Assembly (NCBI GenBank): GCA_964486335.1
Contig: CAZAMB010000019.1
Span: 12,691 to 76,690, forward strand
Direction of reading: 5' to 3'
From: CAZAMB01 sp964486335
GTDB taxonomy: Bacteria > Planctomycetota > Phycisphaerae > UBA1845
Length of the DNA: 64,000 nt
Below the pieces are notes generated by a model. That model did no database searches. It saw only the letters and a program-made list of their open reading frames with translations, and was not told the DNA's origin. A program made the translations under genes and the position numbers. Of this stretch, positions 55,450-64,000 are shown piece by piece (the stretch's first letter is position 1; each line of letters starts with the position of its first letter).

Positions 55450-56637
55450 GTGATGACCCGGCCATTGCACGTGTTGATCGATGGTCGAATGCTGCTGGGT
55501 CGCTTTTCGGGCGTCGCTCGCATGGTGACCCGACTTGTCGAATCGCTAGCCGCCATGGATGACCTGCGCGTCGGCGTGCTTTGCGGCAATGAACTGTTCA
55601 CTCCGTGGGCAAACCGTTTTGAAATCGAAGTGTACACAACGGATTTTTCACGCCACGATCGCACCCCGGTTCGAAGGTTGATTTGGGAGGAAACGCGACT
55701 GCGACGCTGGATTCGGCACATTGCTCCGGATATTTACCATGCCACATGGAACCAGGGCGTCCCCGGCCGTTGCCCCGTCCCAAGTGTTCTGACGATCCAC
55801 GACCTGATCCCCTGGGATGAACCGGCCTCGAAGCTCGGCGGCATGGTAAACAAGTGGAGCTACCGGCTCGCCGTGCGCCGCTCAGCGCTTCGAGCATCGG
55901 CAGTTGTGGCGGTCAGTGAATTTTCACGTGGTTGCGTTCAGGAAAAACTCCGTTTAGGGTCATCGGTCGTTTCGGTGGTTCGCAACGGAGTCGATGATTC
56001 CATCCGGCGAGGCCGTGGCGATGCCCGTTCGCAGCCCCCCTATGTCCTCTATGTCGGCGGCCACGAGGACCGCAAGAACCTCGAAACCGCTTTCAGGGCG
56101 ATGGCAGTGTACTGGTCACAATTCGATCCATCGGTTGAGTTTCGTCTTACCGGACGACCGGAGTCGCTAACGCCGCGCGCCGCACAGGCCTTTCGCGAAA
56201 TCGGCCATCCGAATCTCGTTCGATTCCTCGGGTCACCGAACGACATTGAACTGGCTGACCAATACTCCAACGCCGCCGCCGTCCTGCTCTTGTCGCGGGC
56301 CGAAGGGTTTGGATTGCCCGCCTTGGAGGCCATGGCTCATGGCGTGCCGGTGATTGCCGCACGGGCGGGCGCATTGCCGGAAGTCGTCGGACAGGCCGGG
56401 TTGCTCGTCGATCCCGGTGATGCGATCGGCGCGGCCAATGCCCTTCGCTCCGTTATGGCCAATGCCGATTTTTCAGCGCGGCTAACGCTCGCGGGAGCGG
56501 AGCGAGCGAAGGTTTTTACCTGGCGACGCGCTGCGGAAGCCTATAGCACGCTTTACCAATCGGTCTTGGCTCAGGCCGACGAGCTTCAAACCCACACCCC
56601 CAATCTTTCCGATGCCGCCGGTTTTCCGGCGCCGTAA
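55450..56637 (+). CDS. Glycosyltransferase family 4
   Basis: A 395-residue GT-B enzyme. HVLIDGRMLLGRFSGVARMV is the typical start of GT4 mannosyl-type transferases; SVLTIHDLIPWD, VVAVSEFSRG and VGGHEDRKNLE follow. The donor-site motif AEGFGLPALEAMAHGVPVIA is intact. It starts with GTG 55450, ten bases after AAGGAG (ATG 55453 also possible), and is the last gene of the glycan cluster, 39 bases after the GT-C-like gene. Confidence 0.9.
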   Translation: MMTRPLHVLIDGRMLLGRFSGVARMVTRLVESLAAMDDLRVGVLCGNELFTPWANRFEIEVYTTDFSRHDRTPVRRLIWEETRLRRWIRHIAPDIYHATWNQGVPGRCPVPSVLTIHDLIPWDEPASKLGGMVNKWSYRLAVRRSALRASAVVAVSEFSRGCVQEKLRLGSSVVSVVRNGVDDSIRRGRGDARSQPPYVLYVGGHEDRKNLETAFRAMAVYWSQFDPSVEFRLTGRPESLTPRAAQAFREIGHPNLVRFLGSPNDIELADQYSNAAAVLLLSRAEGFGLPALEAMAHGVPVIAARAGALPEVVGQAGLLVDPGDAIGAANALRSVMANADFSARLTLAGAERAKVFTWRRAAEAYSTLYQSVLAQADELQTHTPNLSDAAGFPAP

Positions 56638-56945
56638 GCGGTCCACCGGGGCCGTGATATTTTCGGCGGACGGCGCGCGTCCTCCATCCGAACCCCAAGC
56701 GCCAGCGCGGGGTGGGCGCACTGCATCAACAGGGGTGCTGCCAACAGTCGCCCGTAACGCGATTGCCGCGCCAGGAACCGCCCGTCGTTTGCGCTCCGGG
56801 TTCGGAATGTTCTTCGCCGGAACCGTCACGCACGCCGGTCCACCGTTTCGACATCGCCCGACTCGACAAATGCCGTCCCTGCCGCCATACTGGTCGATTT
56901 CGGCATCCGAAGTGCCGGCAATGAAAGGATAGCCTGACCATCACC
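56638..56945. other. Intergenic region, 308 bases
   Basis: This stretch lies between the last glycosyltransferase gene and the long GreA gene. It may hold the promoter of the latter, but I see no clear -35/-10 pair, hairpin terminator or gene. Confidence 0.4.
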
Positions 56946-59228
56946 ATGCAACCTGATTCACTTGTGAAACTCGTCGGCAGCGGAAACACGGACAAAGTCG
57001 AGGAAGAATGGCTGGCGCTGGCGGAAGCGGCGGACATGGCGCCGTCGCGGCTGTCGTCCTATTCTGTCGTCCTTGCCGAGCTGACGCGACGCGGAAAGAA
57101 TCCGGTGGCGGAAGCCATGGCAGCCATGGCTATTGACGTTGTCGCGGAACGGTACTCCGCGCATGACCTGTTATCCGTCGCCGGTACGTTTTTGCAGGCC
57201 GTCGGCGAAAGTGCGGACCTTCGCTCGCGCGTTGAAAAAATGTACCGAAAAAGTTTTTCGAACCGGGAGGGACTGGATGTTCTTCTTCAGGAATCCGGAT
57301 TGGGAGGCGGGCGACCGGTTCGGCGGGCATTGCGGACCCTTGATGTTTGTCTGAAGTTGAGTGCAGGCGACTATCTCGCGGCGCGCGACGAGGAGGCGGC
57401 GGCATCCGTCAAGAGCATCGATCCGTCGACCTGGCGTATAGTCATTGATCTTGGCGATTCTGAAGAGGAACTTGGCGCGGTCGAACTGGCTGACCGGTTT
57501 GAGCGCGTTTCTCCCAACAACTTCAAAGTCCTCAATAACCTTCATCCGCAACGTCTCTCAAAAGTCCTGAACGAGAATCCGATCGATGTCATCATTGATC
57601 TTTGCCAGCGCCACGGCGGTTCTTACGATTCCACGCGACTGGAGTCCCTGCTCGTGCCGGGCGTGTTTTCAGAAAGCGAGTGGGAAAAGTGGTGGTCCAA
57701 GTCACGAACGGCCATTCGCAAGTGCAAGAACATCAAAATGGAAGGCCGGTCGCCTTACTACCTGACTTATCTTGAAGACGCCCCCGACGGAAGCGACGCC
57801 TTTGTCGCGACGTTCAGCCGGACTCGCCAGCCGTTGGCCCAGTTGGCGGTCGTTGAAAAGTACTTGCGAGATTGTAAAAGCCAGGGCGAGACCGTCTCGG
57901 CCGTCGCATTGAAACGGTGTTTCGATTCGTATCTCGAGCGGGCGAAGAATGAAGGCCAGCGCAATTCGACTCCGCCGGCGGTTCTTTGGTCGGTATCAGC
58001 GAAAATCGCGCAACTGGCCGGAGAGTCCGATGGAAAGCTCCCTCTCATTGATTTGTTAAAATCGGCTTCGGAACCCCACGGGCTGTTGAAGGAGGTCCAG
58101 GATGACGAACTCGCCCGGTTGGCTTGCGAAGCGCTGATCGAGGCCAGGCCTTCGGATTGGTCGACTTACCTCTTGATGGCGTTTCCATATCTCCCTGCCG
58201 GGGCGTGCGATCAGGCGGCATCGCGACTACTCGATGCGGGCCGATCGCGCGACGACATCGAATCCGCCATTCAGCAGGCGCTCGCCTCTCCGGTGGAATG
58301 TCTTGAACTGTTGCTATGGCTCTGGAACGGACCCGAGCGCGCGGAATTGGCCACGTCAGCCCAACCCGTCACGGTGCTTTCGCGCATACTCAGGGCGCTG
58401 GACGAGTGTCGACGCAATGAACGAATCCCAAAGGAAACCGCCAAGACGCATAGCGCACGTGCGCGGAGCGTCTTGTCGGCTCGGCGCTACGAGCGGTTTC
58501 TCGCTTGCCTGGAGAGCATGGATCGCGGCATGGCCCACGCCCTGCGCGTCCAAATCAACCAGTTGGAAAACCTCGGCAACGCCGTTCGCGATGACCTACT
58601 GGGCCATTTGAGCGCGACGTTCCCCACTCGCGACACACAAGCCGCGATTCCACCCTGGAAACTGAAAGACACGCTGTTTGTGACCCGTTTCGGTCTCCAG
58701 CGGAAACAAGAAGAAATCAATCAGCACGTCAACGTAAAAATGCGCGACAACGCCCGGGCCATCGGTGCGGCGGCCGAGCACGGCGACCTGAGCGAGAACT
58801 CAGAATACAAGTTTGCGCTGGAGGAACGCGATCTGCTTCGTGCGCGGCTGGCGCAGATGAATGCCGAAGTCGCATCGGCCCGCATCCTTTCGGTATCGGA
58901 CGTCCCCACGGACCACGTCGGAATCGGCTGCCGCGTCGAGTTTCGCCGCGTGGAAGACGGCAAGTCCTATGAGATGACTTTTGTCGGTCCGTGGGAAGCC
59001 GACCACGCGAAAGGATGGTTCAACTATCTTGCCCCGCTCGCACAATCGATCCTCGGCATGCGCATCGGCGAAGCTGTTGATTTCGATCACGGTGACACGA
59101 GCGGTCGCTACGAAATCGCCGGGATCTACAATGCACTGTCGGAATGGGACGACCCGACGAGCGATGAACCCGAATTGTCTGAATCCGAGGCGGACGACCA
59201 GGTACGACTTGGCGCCGGACCCGCATGA
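56946..59228 (+). CDS. Long GreA/GreB-type transcript cleavage factor
   Basis: A 760-residue protein whose C-terminal part (about 585-735) is a GreA/GreB factor. The coiled-coil tip AAEHGDLSENSEYKFALEER carries the acidic residues that reach into the RNA polymerase channel, and the FKBP-like domain (VGIGCRVEFRRVEDGKSYEM) follows. The first 580 residues are helical and repeat-like, unlike ordinary 158-residue GreA. Similar long GreA proteins are known in Chlamydia and spirochaetes. It probably restarts arrested RNA polymerase; the N-terminal role is unknown. The stop overlaps the YchF-like gene as ATGA. Confidence 0.85.
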   Translation: MQPDSLVKLVGSGNTDKVEEEWLALAEAADMAPSRLSSYSVVLAELTRRGKNPVAEAMAAMAIDVVAERYSAHDLLSVAGTFLQAVGESADLRSRVEKMYRKSFSNREGLDVLLQESGLGGGRPVRRALRTLDVCLKLSAGDYLAARDEEAAASVKSIDPSTWRIVIDLGDSEEELGAVELADRFERVSPNNFKVLNNLHPQRLSKVLNENPIDVIIDLCQRHGGSYDSTRLESLLVPGVFSESEWEKWWSKSRTAIRKCKNIKMEGRSPYYLTYLEDAPDGSDAFVATFSRTRQPLAQLAVVEKYLRDCKSQGETVSAVALKRCFDSYLERAKNEGQRNSTPPAVLWSVSAKIAQLAGESDGKLPLIDLLKSASEPHGLLKEVQDDELARLACEALIEARPSDWSTYLLMAFPYLPAGACDQAASRLLDAGRSRDDIESAIQQALASPVECLELLLWLWNGPERAELATSAQPVTVLSRILRALDECRRNERIPKETAKTHSARARSVLSARRYERFLACLESMDRGMAHALRVQINQLENLGNAVRDDLLGHLSATFPTRDTQAAIPPWKLKDTLFVTRFGLQRKQEEINQHVNVKMRDNARAIGAAAEHGDLSENSEYKFALEERDLLRARLAQMNAEVASARILSVSDVPTDHVGIGCRVEFRRVEDGKSYEMTFVGPWEADHAKGWFNYLAPLAQSILGMRIGEAVDFDHGDTSGRYEIAGIYNALSEWDDPTSDEPELSESEADDQVRLGAGPA

Positions 59229-60289
59229 AAGTCGCCATCATCGGACTTCCGCAATCCGGGAAATCGACGCTGTTTTCCGCCGTCACCGGAATCGCGGTCG
59301 ATCTTCATGCGCCTCCCCAGCCGCATCCCGGCGTTGTCCGAGTTCCCGACGAACGGCTGGCCCGCCTGACTGAACTTTACCGACCCAAGAAGATAACGCC
59401 GGCCACGATTGAATTTGTTGATTTGCCCGGATGTACGCTCAACGATTCCCACGGACGCGACCTTTGGAAACAGATGTTGCCGACGATCCGACAGGCTGAA
59501 ATGCTCGTAGTCGTCGTGCGCGATTTTCAGAATCCCGCCGTGGCCCCCTACCGCGATCGGATCGACGCCCAAGCCGACTTCGACGAAGTCTGGAGCGAAC
59601 TGATTTTCGCTGATCTCGATGCCGTCACGACAAGGATCGATCGACTCGAGAAGGCGATCAAGAAGCCGACCGGAACCCAGGACTCGCAAAAACACGAACT
59701 TGCCACGCTTCAGCGATGCCGCGAGGCATTGGAAGCCGACACGCCGCTGTCGACGACAATTCATGCCGAGGGCGATCGTGCCGTGGTGTCCAGCTTCGCC
59801 TTTCTCACGCAAAAGCCGATCGCGTGTGTCCGCAATGTGACCGACGAGCAGGTCAAGTCCGCCCAGCCGCTCAAGGCCGACCACGCCGCGGCTTCGCTGG
59901 TTCTCAGTGCTTCCATCGAATCGGAAATCGCTCAGCTCGACCCCGGAGACCGCGAGGCCTTTCTCGCCGACTTCGGCGTCGAGGCGCCCGCCCGGGACAA
60001 GCTGATTCGTACATGCTATGAAACCATGGGGCTGATTTCTTTTTTGACCGTCGGCGAAGACGAAGTTCGCGCCTGGACGATTCCGTTCGGCAGCACGGCC
60101 GTCGTGGCCGCCGGGAAAATCCACTCCGATCTGGCCCATGGCTTTATTCGAGCTGAAACGGTGGCTTATTCCGACCTGATGGCCCATCAGGACATGAAAG
60201 GCGCTCGCGCCGCAGGAAAAGTTCGAAAAGAAGGAAAGACTTACGTCGTCAGCGACGGCGACATCCTCAATATCTTATCGAGCGCTTGA
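59225..60289 (+). CDS. ychF: YchF/OLA1-family P-loop NTPase
   Basis: A 354-residue translational NTPase. The P-loop is GLPQSGKST, in which Gln replaces the usual Asn of GLPNVGKS; switch II is FVDLPGC; the base-specificity site reads NVTDE where typical YchF has NVAEE. A helical middle domain and a C-terminal TGS domain (VRAWTIPFGSTAVVAAGKIH, ending GDILNI) complete the family layout. YchF prefers ATP and binds ribosomes. Four-base overlap with the long GreA gene suggests a joint transcription-translation unit. The deviations in the nucleotide site make it a diverged member. Confidence 0.85.
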   Translation: MKVAIIGLPQSGKSTLFSAVTGIAVDLHAPPQPHPGVVRVPDERLARLTELYRPKKITPATIEFVDLPGCTLNDSHGRDLWKQMLPTIRQAEMLVVVVRDFQNPAVAPYRDRIDAQADFDEVWSELIFADLDAVTTRIDRLEKAIKKPTGTQDSQKHELATLQRCREALEADTPLSTTIHAEGDRAVVSSFAFLTQKPIACVRNVTDEQVKSAQPLKADHAAASLVLSASIESEIAQLDPGDREAFLADFGVEAPARDKLIRTCYETMGLISFLTVGEDEVRAWTIPFGSTAVVAAGKIHSDLAHGFIRAETVAYSDLMAHQDMKGARAAGKVRKEGKTYVVSDGDILNILSSA

Positions 60290-60380
60290 TCTGTGCTTTT
60301 CAGAACTTTGTGTCGTTGCTGCTACACCAGTGACAAAACCGTCGTATGGCGGGAAAAATTGTCGTTTCAAAGCCGACTGG

Positions 60381-63300
60381 TTACGGCGTTGCCGCACCTT
60401 CGTACTCCGCGAGTTGCTCTTCGTATTTAGCGCGATCGAGCGATCCTTCCGGCACCTGATCGACAGCTCTGCGCTGCGTGACCACGGCTTCGAGCCGATC
60501 TCCCGTATCAAACTGGGCGCGGGCGAGGGTGTTTAAGTAAGCAGCCGCCTTGAAATTCGTTGCCTGGTTGGCACGAAGGGCAAACTTCAGTGATTCTGAT
60601 GGATCGCGAAGATCCTCGACGGCACACGTCAGCAGGAGTCGAGCGCACGCATCGAGCTGCCAGGCCGACGCATGTTCCGCCTCGGCCGCCGCGCGACGCG
60701 CAGCGATAACCTCGAGAAAAAGTTCACGGGCCTCCGCAGTCCGTCCGGCTGCATGCCAGATACGAGCGAGCTCTCCGGCGTTGTCCAGAGTTTCGGAGTG
60801 GTTGGCGCCAACGACGCGGCGGCGACGTTCCAGACTGTCTTCCAACAACTCCGCCGCCTCCTCCGTAAGTCCAAGCTTATCCTTGGCAATCGCGAGGTTG
60901 TAAACCGACTCAAGCGTCAGATGATGGTCGACGCCCATCACTCTGCGTCGAGCGGTAAGAACCTCTGTCAGCAACGGTATCGACTCTTCGACCTGGTCTG
61001 CCTCATAGGTCATCGTCGCGATGAGTGACCGCAGTGCCAGGGTTTCGACATCGTCCATTCCGTGCGTCTTGGTGCGGATGGCGATCGCTCTGTCCGCCAT
61101 CGCCCGACCTTCGTCGTGTCGACCGACTTTTCCGTAAAGCAGGGCCAGGTTGGCCATGGCGGCAGTATTTTCGGCGTGATCCTTCCCGAAAGTGCGCTCG
61201 ATTCCCGCGAGGTATTCGGTGAACAAATCGAGCGATTCTTGCAGCTGCCCCATGTACCAGTAGTGAACAGCCAGGTTATTCAGGTCTTTTAACGTATTCT
61301 TGTCGTTCGCCCCGAAAGCGACTTTGGACTTTTCATAGGCTTCGCTGAAAATCGGTCCCGCCTCGTCGTGACGACCAAGCGTCGCAAGAATAATTCCCAA
61401 TGTGCTCATCGCCTTAAGCGTCTGTGGATGCGAGTCGCCTTGAGTCATCCGTTGCAAATCCAACACCCTTCGGGCGATCGGTTCAGCTTCATGCAATCGC
61501 CCCAAGTCCTTGTAGAGTTCGGCCAGACTATGATTAGCGTTGATCGTATCAGGGTGACGGGCGCCGCGGTCCTTTTCGAGTTGTTTCACGACGTCTTGAA
61601 GGAGCTTCGCGGCCTCTTCCTGCCGAGATGTCCCTAGGTACGCCTTCGATAGCGATTTCAACGTAAAGATCGCTTCCGGCGCTCCGGGTCCAAATCTTCG
61701 ATGATGAATGTCCAAGGCGCGTTCCAAGACGGTGACGGCCTTGGCGTAATGGTCCTGATTAAGGTAAGTGACCCCGAGATTCGCGAGAGTCAACGCCAGA
61801 TCATAATGATCCGGCCCGAGCACCCTTTCTTGGGTCTTGGCCAGTTCCTCGAACTGCTTCTGGGCCTTCGCGTTCAATCCCCTATCAGTGTCCAGGATCG
61901 CACGTTGCATTTTCGCCCGAAGGGTAGCGGAATCTTCGGGACCGAAGACTCTTTCAAACAGCGGGATCGCTGCCAGGAGAATGTCGCCGCTTTCCTTGTT
62001 TCGACCCAAATTCCAATATGTGATGGCTTGAGAATTGAGGGTACGCAGCGTATCGGTATGTTCCGGCCCCAAATGCTTGCGGCGCAGTTCAAGCGCGCGT
62101 TGGGACCGCTCAAGAGACTGTTCGTTAAGACCCAGGGCGGAATAGGTCGCTGCCAAGGCGTGCTGCAATCTAGCTTCAACCAACGGCTGTTCGGAAAATT
62201 GCTCTTCAACCGTCTGCACGGCGGGCGCCAGGATGTTGACGTCCAGAACTCTGCGGGCAGCGTCGGTCAAATTGACGCTGGACAGCAACACGTCGAATGT
62301 CGTCAACGACGACTCGCGCTGATCGACCGCGATGCCGCTTTCAGCAATTCCGGCTTCGACTCGGTCGTGCAGGTCCGCGGCGATGCTCTCTCCCAGCTTG
62401 CGCGGTACGATTCGCTGCAGCATGTTCATCTGGAACTCGACGACGCGGTCGGACATCTGCCGTTCGTAATTGGCCCGATCTCGTTCTTCCGCGATTCGAC
62501 GCGCCTGAACCGCCATGGTCACGGCAAACGAACATAGTGCCAGGAAGGCAACCGCCGCCGCGGCAACGCCGGTCCAATGCCGCCGGACGAACTTGCTCAT
62601 TCGGTAGGTCGCGGAAGGCGGTCCGGCCAGGACCGGTTCCTGATTCAAGTGCCGTTCAATGTCCCGGGCCAGTTCCGTCGCGCTCTCGTATCGCCGGGTG
62701 CGGTCCTTTTCCATGGCCCGCATGACGATCCAGTCAAGGTCCCCGCGCAGACCGGCGCCAAGCCCTTTCGGTTCGACGCCGCGGCGCTTCGCAACGATGA
62801 CGAGATTGTCACCAAGCGTGGACAATCGCGTGCTTGGACGGGGTGGATCATTTTCACGAATGATGCGCTTAATCTCGTCGATCGCCGCCGCGCGAAGCGT
62901 CTTGCCGTCAAAAGGAGTTCGCCCGGTCAACAGCTCGTAGAGCAATACACCCAATGAATAAATGTCACTTCGCGTATCGATGTCGAGTTCTGATGCGTCC
63001 GCCTGTTCCGGCGACATGTAGGCCGGCGTTCCCATGAACTGCCCCAACTGCGTGAACATCGTCCGCTCCGTCAGCCGTTGCTGCGTCGCCTTGGCGATTC
63101 CAAAATCGATCACCTTCGGTACCGGCTTGTCATCAACATGCGTCACGAGCACGTTGCTGGGCTTGAGGTCGCGGTGAATGATCCCCTTTTGATGGGCGTG
63201 CTGAACTGCGACGCAGACCTGCACGAACAGCCTCAATCGATCGCGGACTGGCATTTCCTTTTCGTCACAGTAATCGGTGATGGGAATGCCCTTGACCAGT

Positions 63301-63818
63301 TCCATGACGAAATAAGGTCGGCCGGCCTCCGTCGCGCCGGCGTCGAGCACCTTGGCAATGTGCGGGTGGTCCATGACGGCCAGCGCCTGGCGCTCTGCTT
63401 CAAATCGGGCAATGACATCCCGAGTGTCCATCCCCAGCTTGATGATCTTTAGCGCAACATTGCGGCGAACCGGTTCGTGTTGTTCGGCCAAGTACACAAT
63501 CCCGAATCCGCCTTCGCCGATCTGCCGAGTCAGTTTGTAACGCCCGATGACCGTCCCGGGTCTTTCTGTCGGCAATTCTTCGAACGTCGAGGCTGATCGA
63601 TGCGATCCGCCTCGCGGCAGAATCGGGACGTCCATCGTTTCTACTGACCCTGGCACGATTCCCTGTTCAGCGTCGGCAGAAAGAAGCTCCTCAACGTTTG
63701 CCCGAAGCACCGCATCGTTTCCGCAAGCTTGGGCAAGAAAGCGCTCCCGCTCTTTGGCATCCGCTATCCGCTTCGCCTCGTGAAACAATGTCTCATGTTT
63801 CGGCACCATATCCGTCAT
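60381..63818 (-). CDS. Ser/Thr protein kinase with transmembrane helix and TPR array
   Basis: A 1145-residue receptor-like kinase. An N-terminal helical segment (1-85) precedes a Hanks-type kinase domain: P-loop GEGGFG (101-106), Lys124, HRDLKPSN (215-222), DFG (238-240), and MSPEQA in the activation region. The domain ends near residue 400. A membrane helix (about 428-448, WTGVAAAAVAFLALCSFAV) and then about fifteen TPR-type repeats (for example HPDTINANHSLAELYKDLGR) follow. The catalytic residues are intact. This layout is common in Planctomycetota. It converges on the ychF gene; the ligand is unknown. Confidence 0.92.
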   Translation of the reverse strand: MTDMVPKHETLFHEAKRIADAKERERFLAQACGNDAVLRANVEELLSADAEQGIVPGSVETMDVPILPRGGSHRSASTFEELPTERPGTVIGRYKLTRQIGEGGFGIVYLAEQHEPVRRNVALKIIKLGMDTRDVIARFEAERQALAVMDHPHIAKVLDAGATEAGRPYFVMELVKGIPITDYCDEKEMPVRDRLRLFVQVCVAVQHAHQKGIIHRDLKPSNVLVTHVDDKPVPKVIDFGIAKATQQRLTERTMFTQLGQFMGTPAYMSPEQADASELDIDTRSDIYSLGVLLYELLTGRTPFDGKTLRAAAIDEIKRIIRENDPPRPSTRLSTLGDNLVIVAKRRGVEPKGLGAGLRGDLDWIVMRAMEKDRTRRYESATELARDIERHLNQEPVLAGPPSATYRMSKFVRRHWTGVAAAAVAFLALCSFAVTMAVQARRIAEERDRANYERQMSDRVVEFQMNMLQRIVPRKLGESIAADLHDRVEAGIAESGIAVDQRESSLTTFDVLLSSVNLTDAARRVLDVNILAPAVQTVEEQFSEQPLVEARLQHALAATYSALGLNEQSLERSQRALELRRKHLGPEHTDTLRTLNSQAITYWNLGRNKESGDILLAAIPLFERVFGPEDSATLRAKMQRAILDTDRGLNAKAQKQFEELAKTQERVLGPDHYDLALTLANLGVTYLNQDHYAKAVTVLERALDIHHRRFGPGAPEAIFTLKSLSKAYLGTSRQEEAAKLLQDVVKQLEKDRGARHPDTINANHSLAELYKDLGRLHEAEPIARRVLDLQRMTQGDSHPQTLKAMSTLGIILATLGRHDEAGPIFSEAYEKSKVAFGANDKNTLKDLNNLAVHYWYMGQLQESLDLFTEYLAGIERTFGKDHAENTAAMANLALLYGKVGRHDEGRAMADRAIAIRTKTHGMDDVETLALRSLIATMTYEADQVEESIPLLTEVLTARRRVMGVDHHLTLESVYNLAIAKDKLGLTEEAAELLEDSLERRRRVVGANHSETLDNAGELARIWHAAGRTAEARELFLEVIAARRAAAEAEHASAWQLDACARLLLTCAVEDLRDPSESLKFALRANQATNFKAAAYLNTLARAQFDTGDRLEAVVTQRRAVDQVPEGSLDRAKYEEQLAEYEGAATP

Positions 63819-63845
63819 GACCGTACCCCGGCTTTCTAGAACTTA

Positions 63846-63951
63846 TCCATAAACCCTGCGAGCCGCGAACTTTAGTTCGCGCGGCCCCTCGAATATCTGA
63901 ACTAACTTCACGTTTGACAACCCATCGAAATCCGGTTGTTCGGTCTTGGGA
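63846..63951. repeat. MITE-like repeat, copy B
   Basis: Second copy of the element at 15579-15684: same 106-bp length, same order, TA on both sides (63844-63845 and 63952-63953). Its left end is slightly decayed (TCCATAAACC) and its right end reads GGTCTTGGGA. The internal hairpin is kept with one loop change (CGCGAACT-TT-AGTTCGCG). It lies just upstream of the kinase-TPR gene. Confidence 0.75.
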
Positions 63952-64000
63952 TAGAAGCTATGAAGTGAGCCAACCTCGGCCTGGTCGTTAGGATGTTCGC

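Overview
The window looks like chromosomal DNA from a Planctomycetota bacterium, probably of the Phycisphaerae type. This rests on the combination of gene families, not on a marker gene. The families are a Ser/Thr kinase with a long TPR tail, a pseudopilin with an H-X9-DG-like C-terminal motif, a PEP-CTERM-like surface protein, a membrane partner of an ECF-type sigma factor that ends in a 'GC-type' dockerin-like motif, a C2H2 zinc finger/AT-hook/winged-helix protein, a very long GreA-type protein, and 4Fe-4S polyferredoxin and PQQ-propeller fusions. GC content is high, apart from an AT-richer patch near 6.05-6.48 kb. I saw no rRNA, tRNA, CRISPR array, prophage or complete insertion sequence.

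Layout, 0-31.7 kb. The proton-translocating transhydrogenase genes (pntAA-pntAB-pntB) come first, followed on the minus strand by thiL-tsaE-rph. Then come a zinc-finger/AT-hook regulator with its own terminator, RNase R (rnr), a YlbF-family protein, an MJ1255-type glycosyltransferase and an S46 dipeptidyl-peptidase. A three-gene lipid/polyketide-like set (SDR, ketosynthase, ACP) follows, then a PQQ propeller fused to what appears to be a catalytically dead esterase. After these are a PEP-CTERM-like protein, a DUF1801 protein, a solitary mraY, a tiny membrane ORF with an in-frame TGA, sppA, a small zincin, ribE-pdxA, a NapH-like polyferredoxin-TPR fusion, a PEP/pyruvate-binding ATP-grasp protein, a GT2 and a GNAT acetyltransferase.

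Layout, 31.8-64 kb. A sigma factor and its dockerin-bearing membrane partner are followed by a pseudopilin, a UVR-motif protein and an S9 peptidase. About 0.9 kb of mostly non-coding DNA precedes a phosphate-uptake operon: OprB-like porin, small lipoprotein, pstS, pstC, pstA, pstB, phoU. Next come corA and a glycan export and assembly cluster of eight genes: ABC-2 permease, Wzt-like ATPase, five glycosyltransferases including one GT-C-like membrane protein, and a methyltransferase. A long GreA-type protein overlaps a YchF-family NTPase, and the window ends with the kinase-TPR protein.

How they work together. The pst genes, porin and lipoprotein form a plausible outer-membrane-to-cytoplasm phosphate route. 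The glycan cluster resembles ABC-dependent O-antigen or capsule systems, in which a terminal modification (here perhaps methylation) is read by the Wzt C-terminal domain. The most unusual items are a 106-bp repeat present twice (about 15.6 and 63.9 kb, roughly 90% identical by eye) with TA-flanked terminal inverted repeats, typical of an IS630/mariner-type MITE; the zinc-finger regulator; the PQQ-pseudoesterase fusion; the small ORF interrupted by TGA; and the dockerin motif on a sigma-linked membrane protein that may be expressed from a leaderless promoter.
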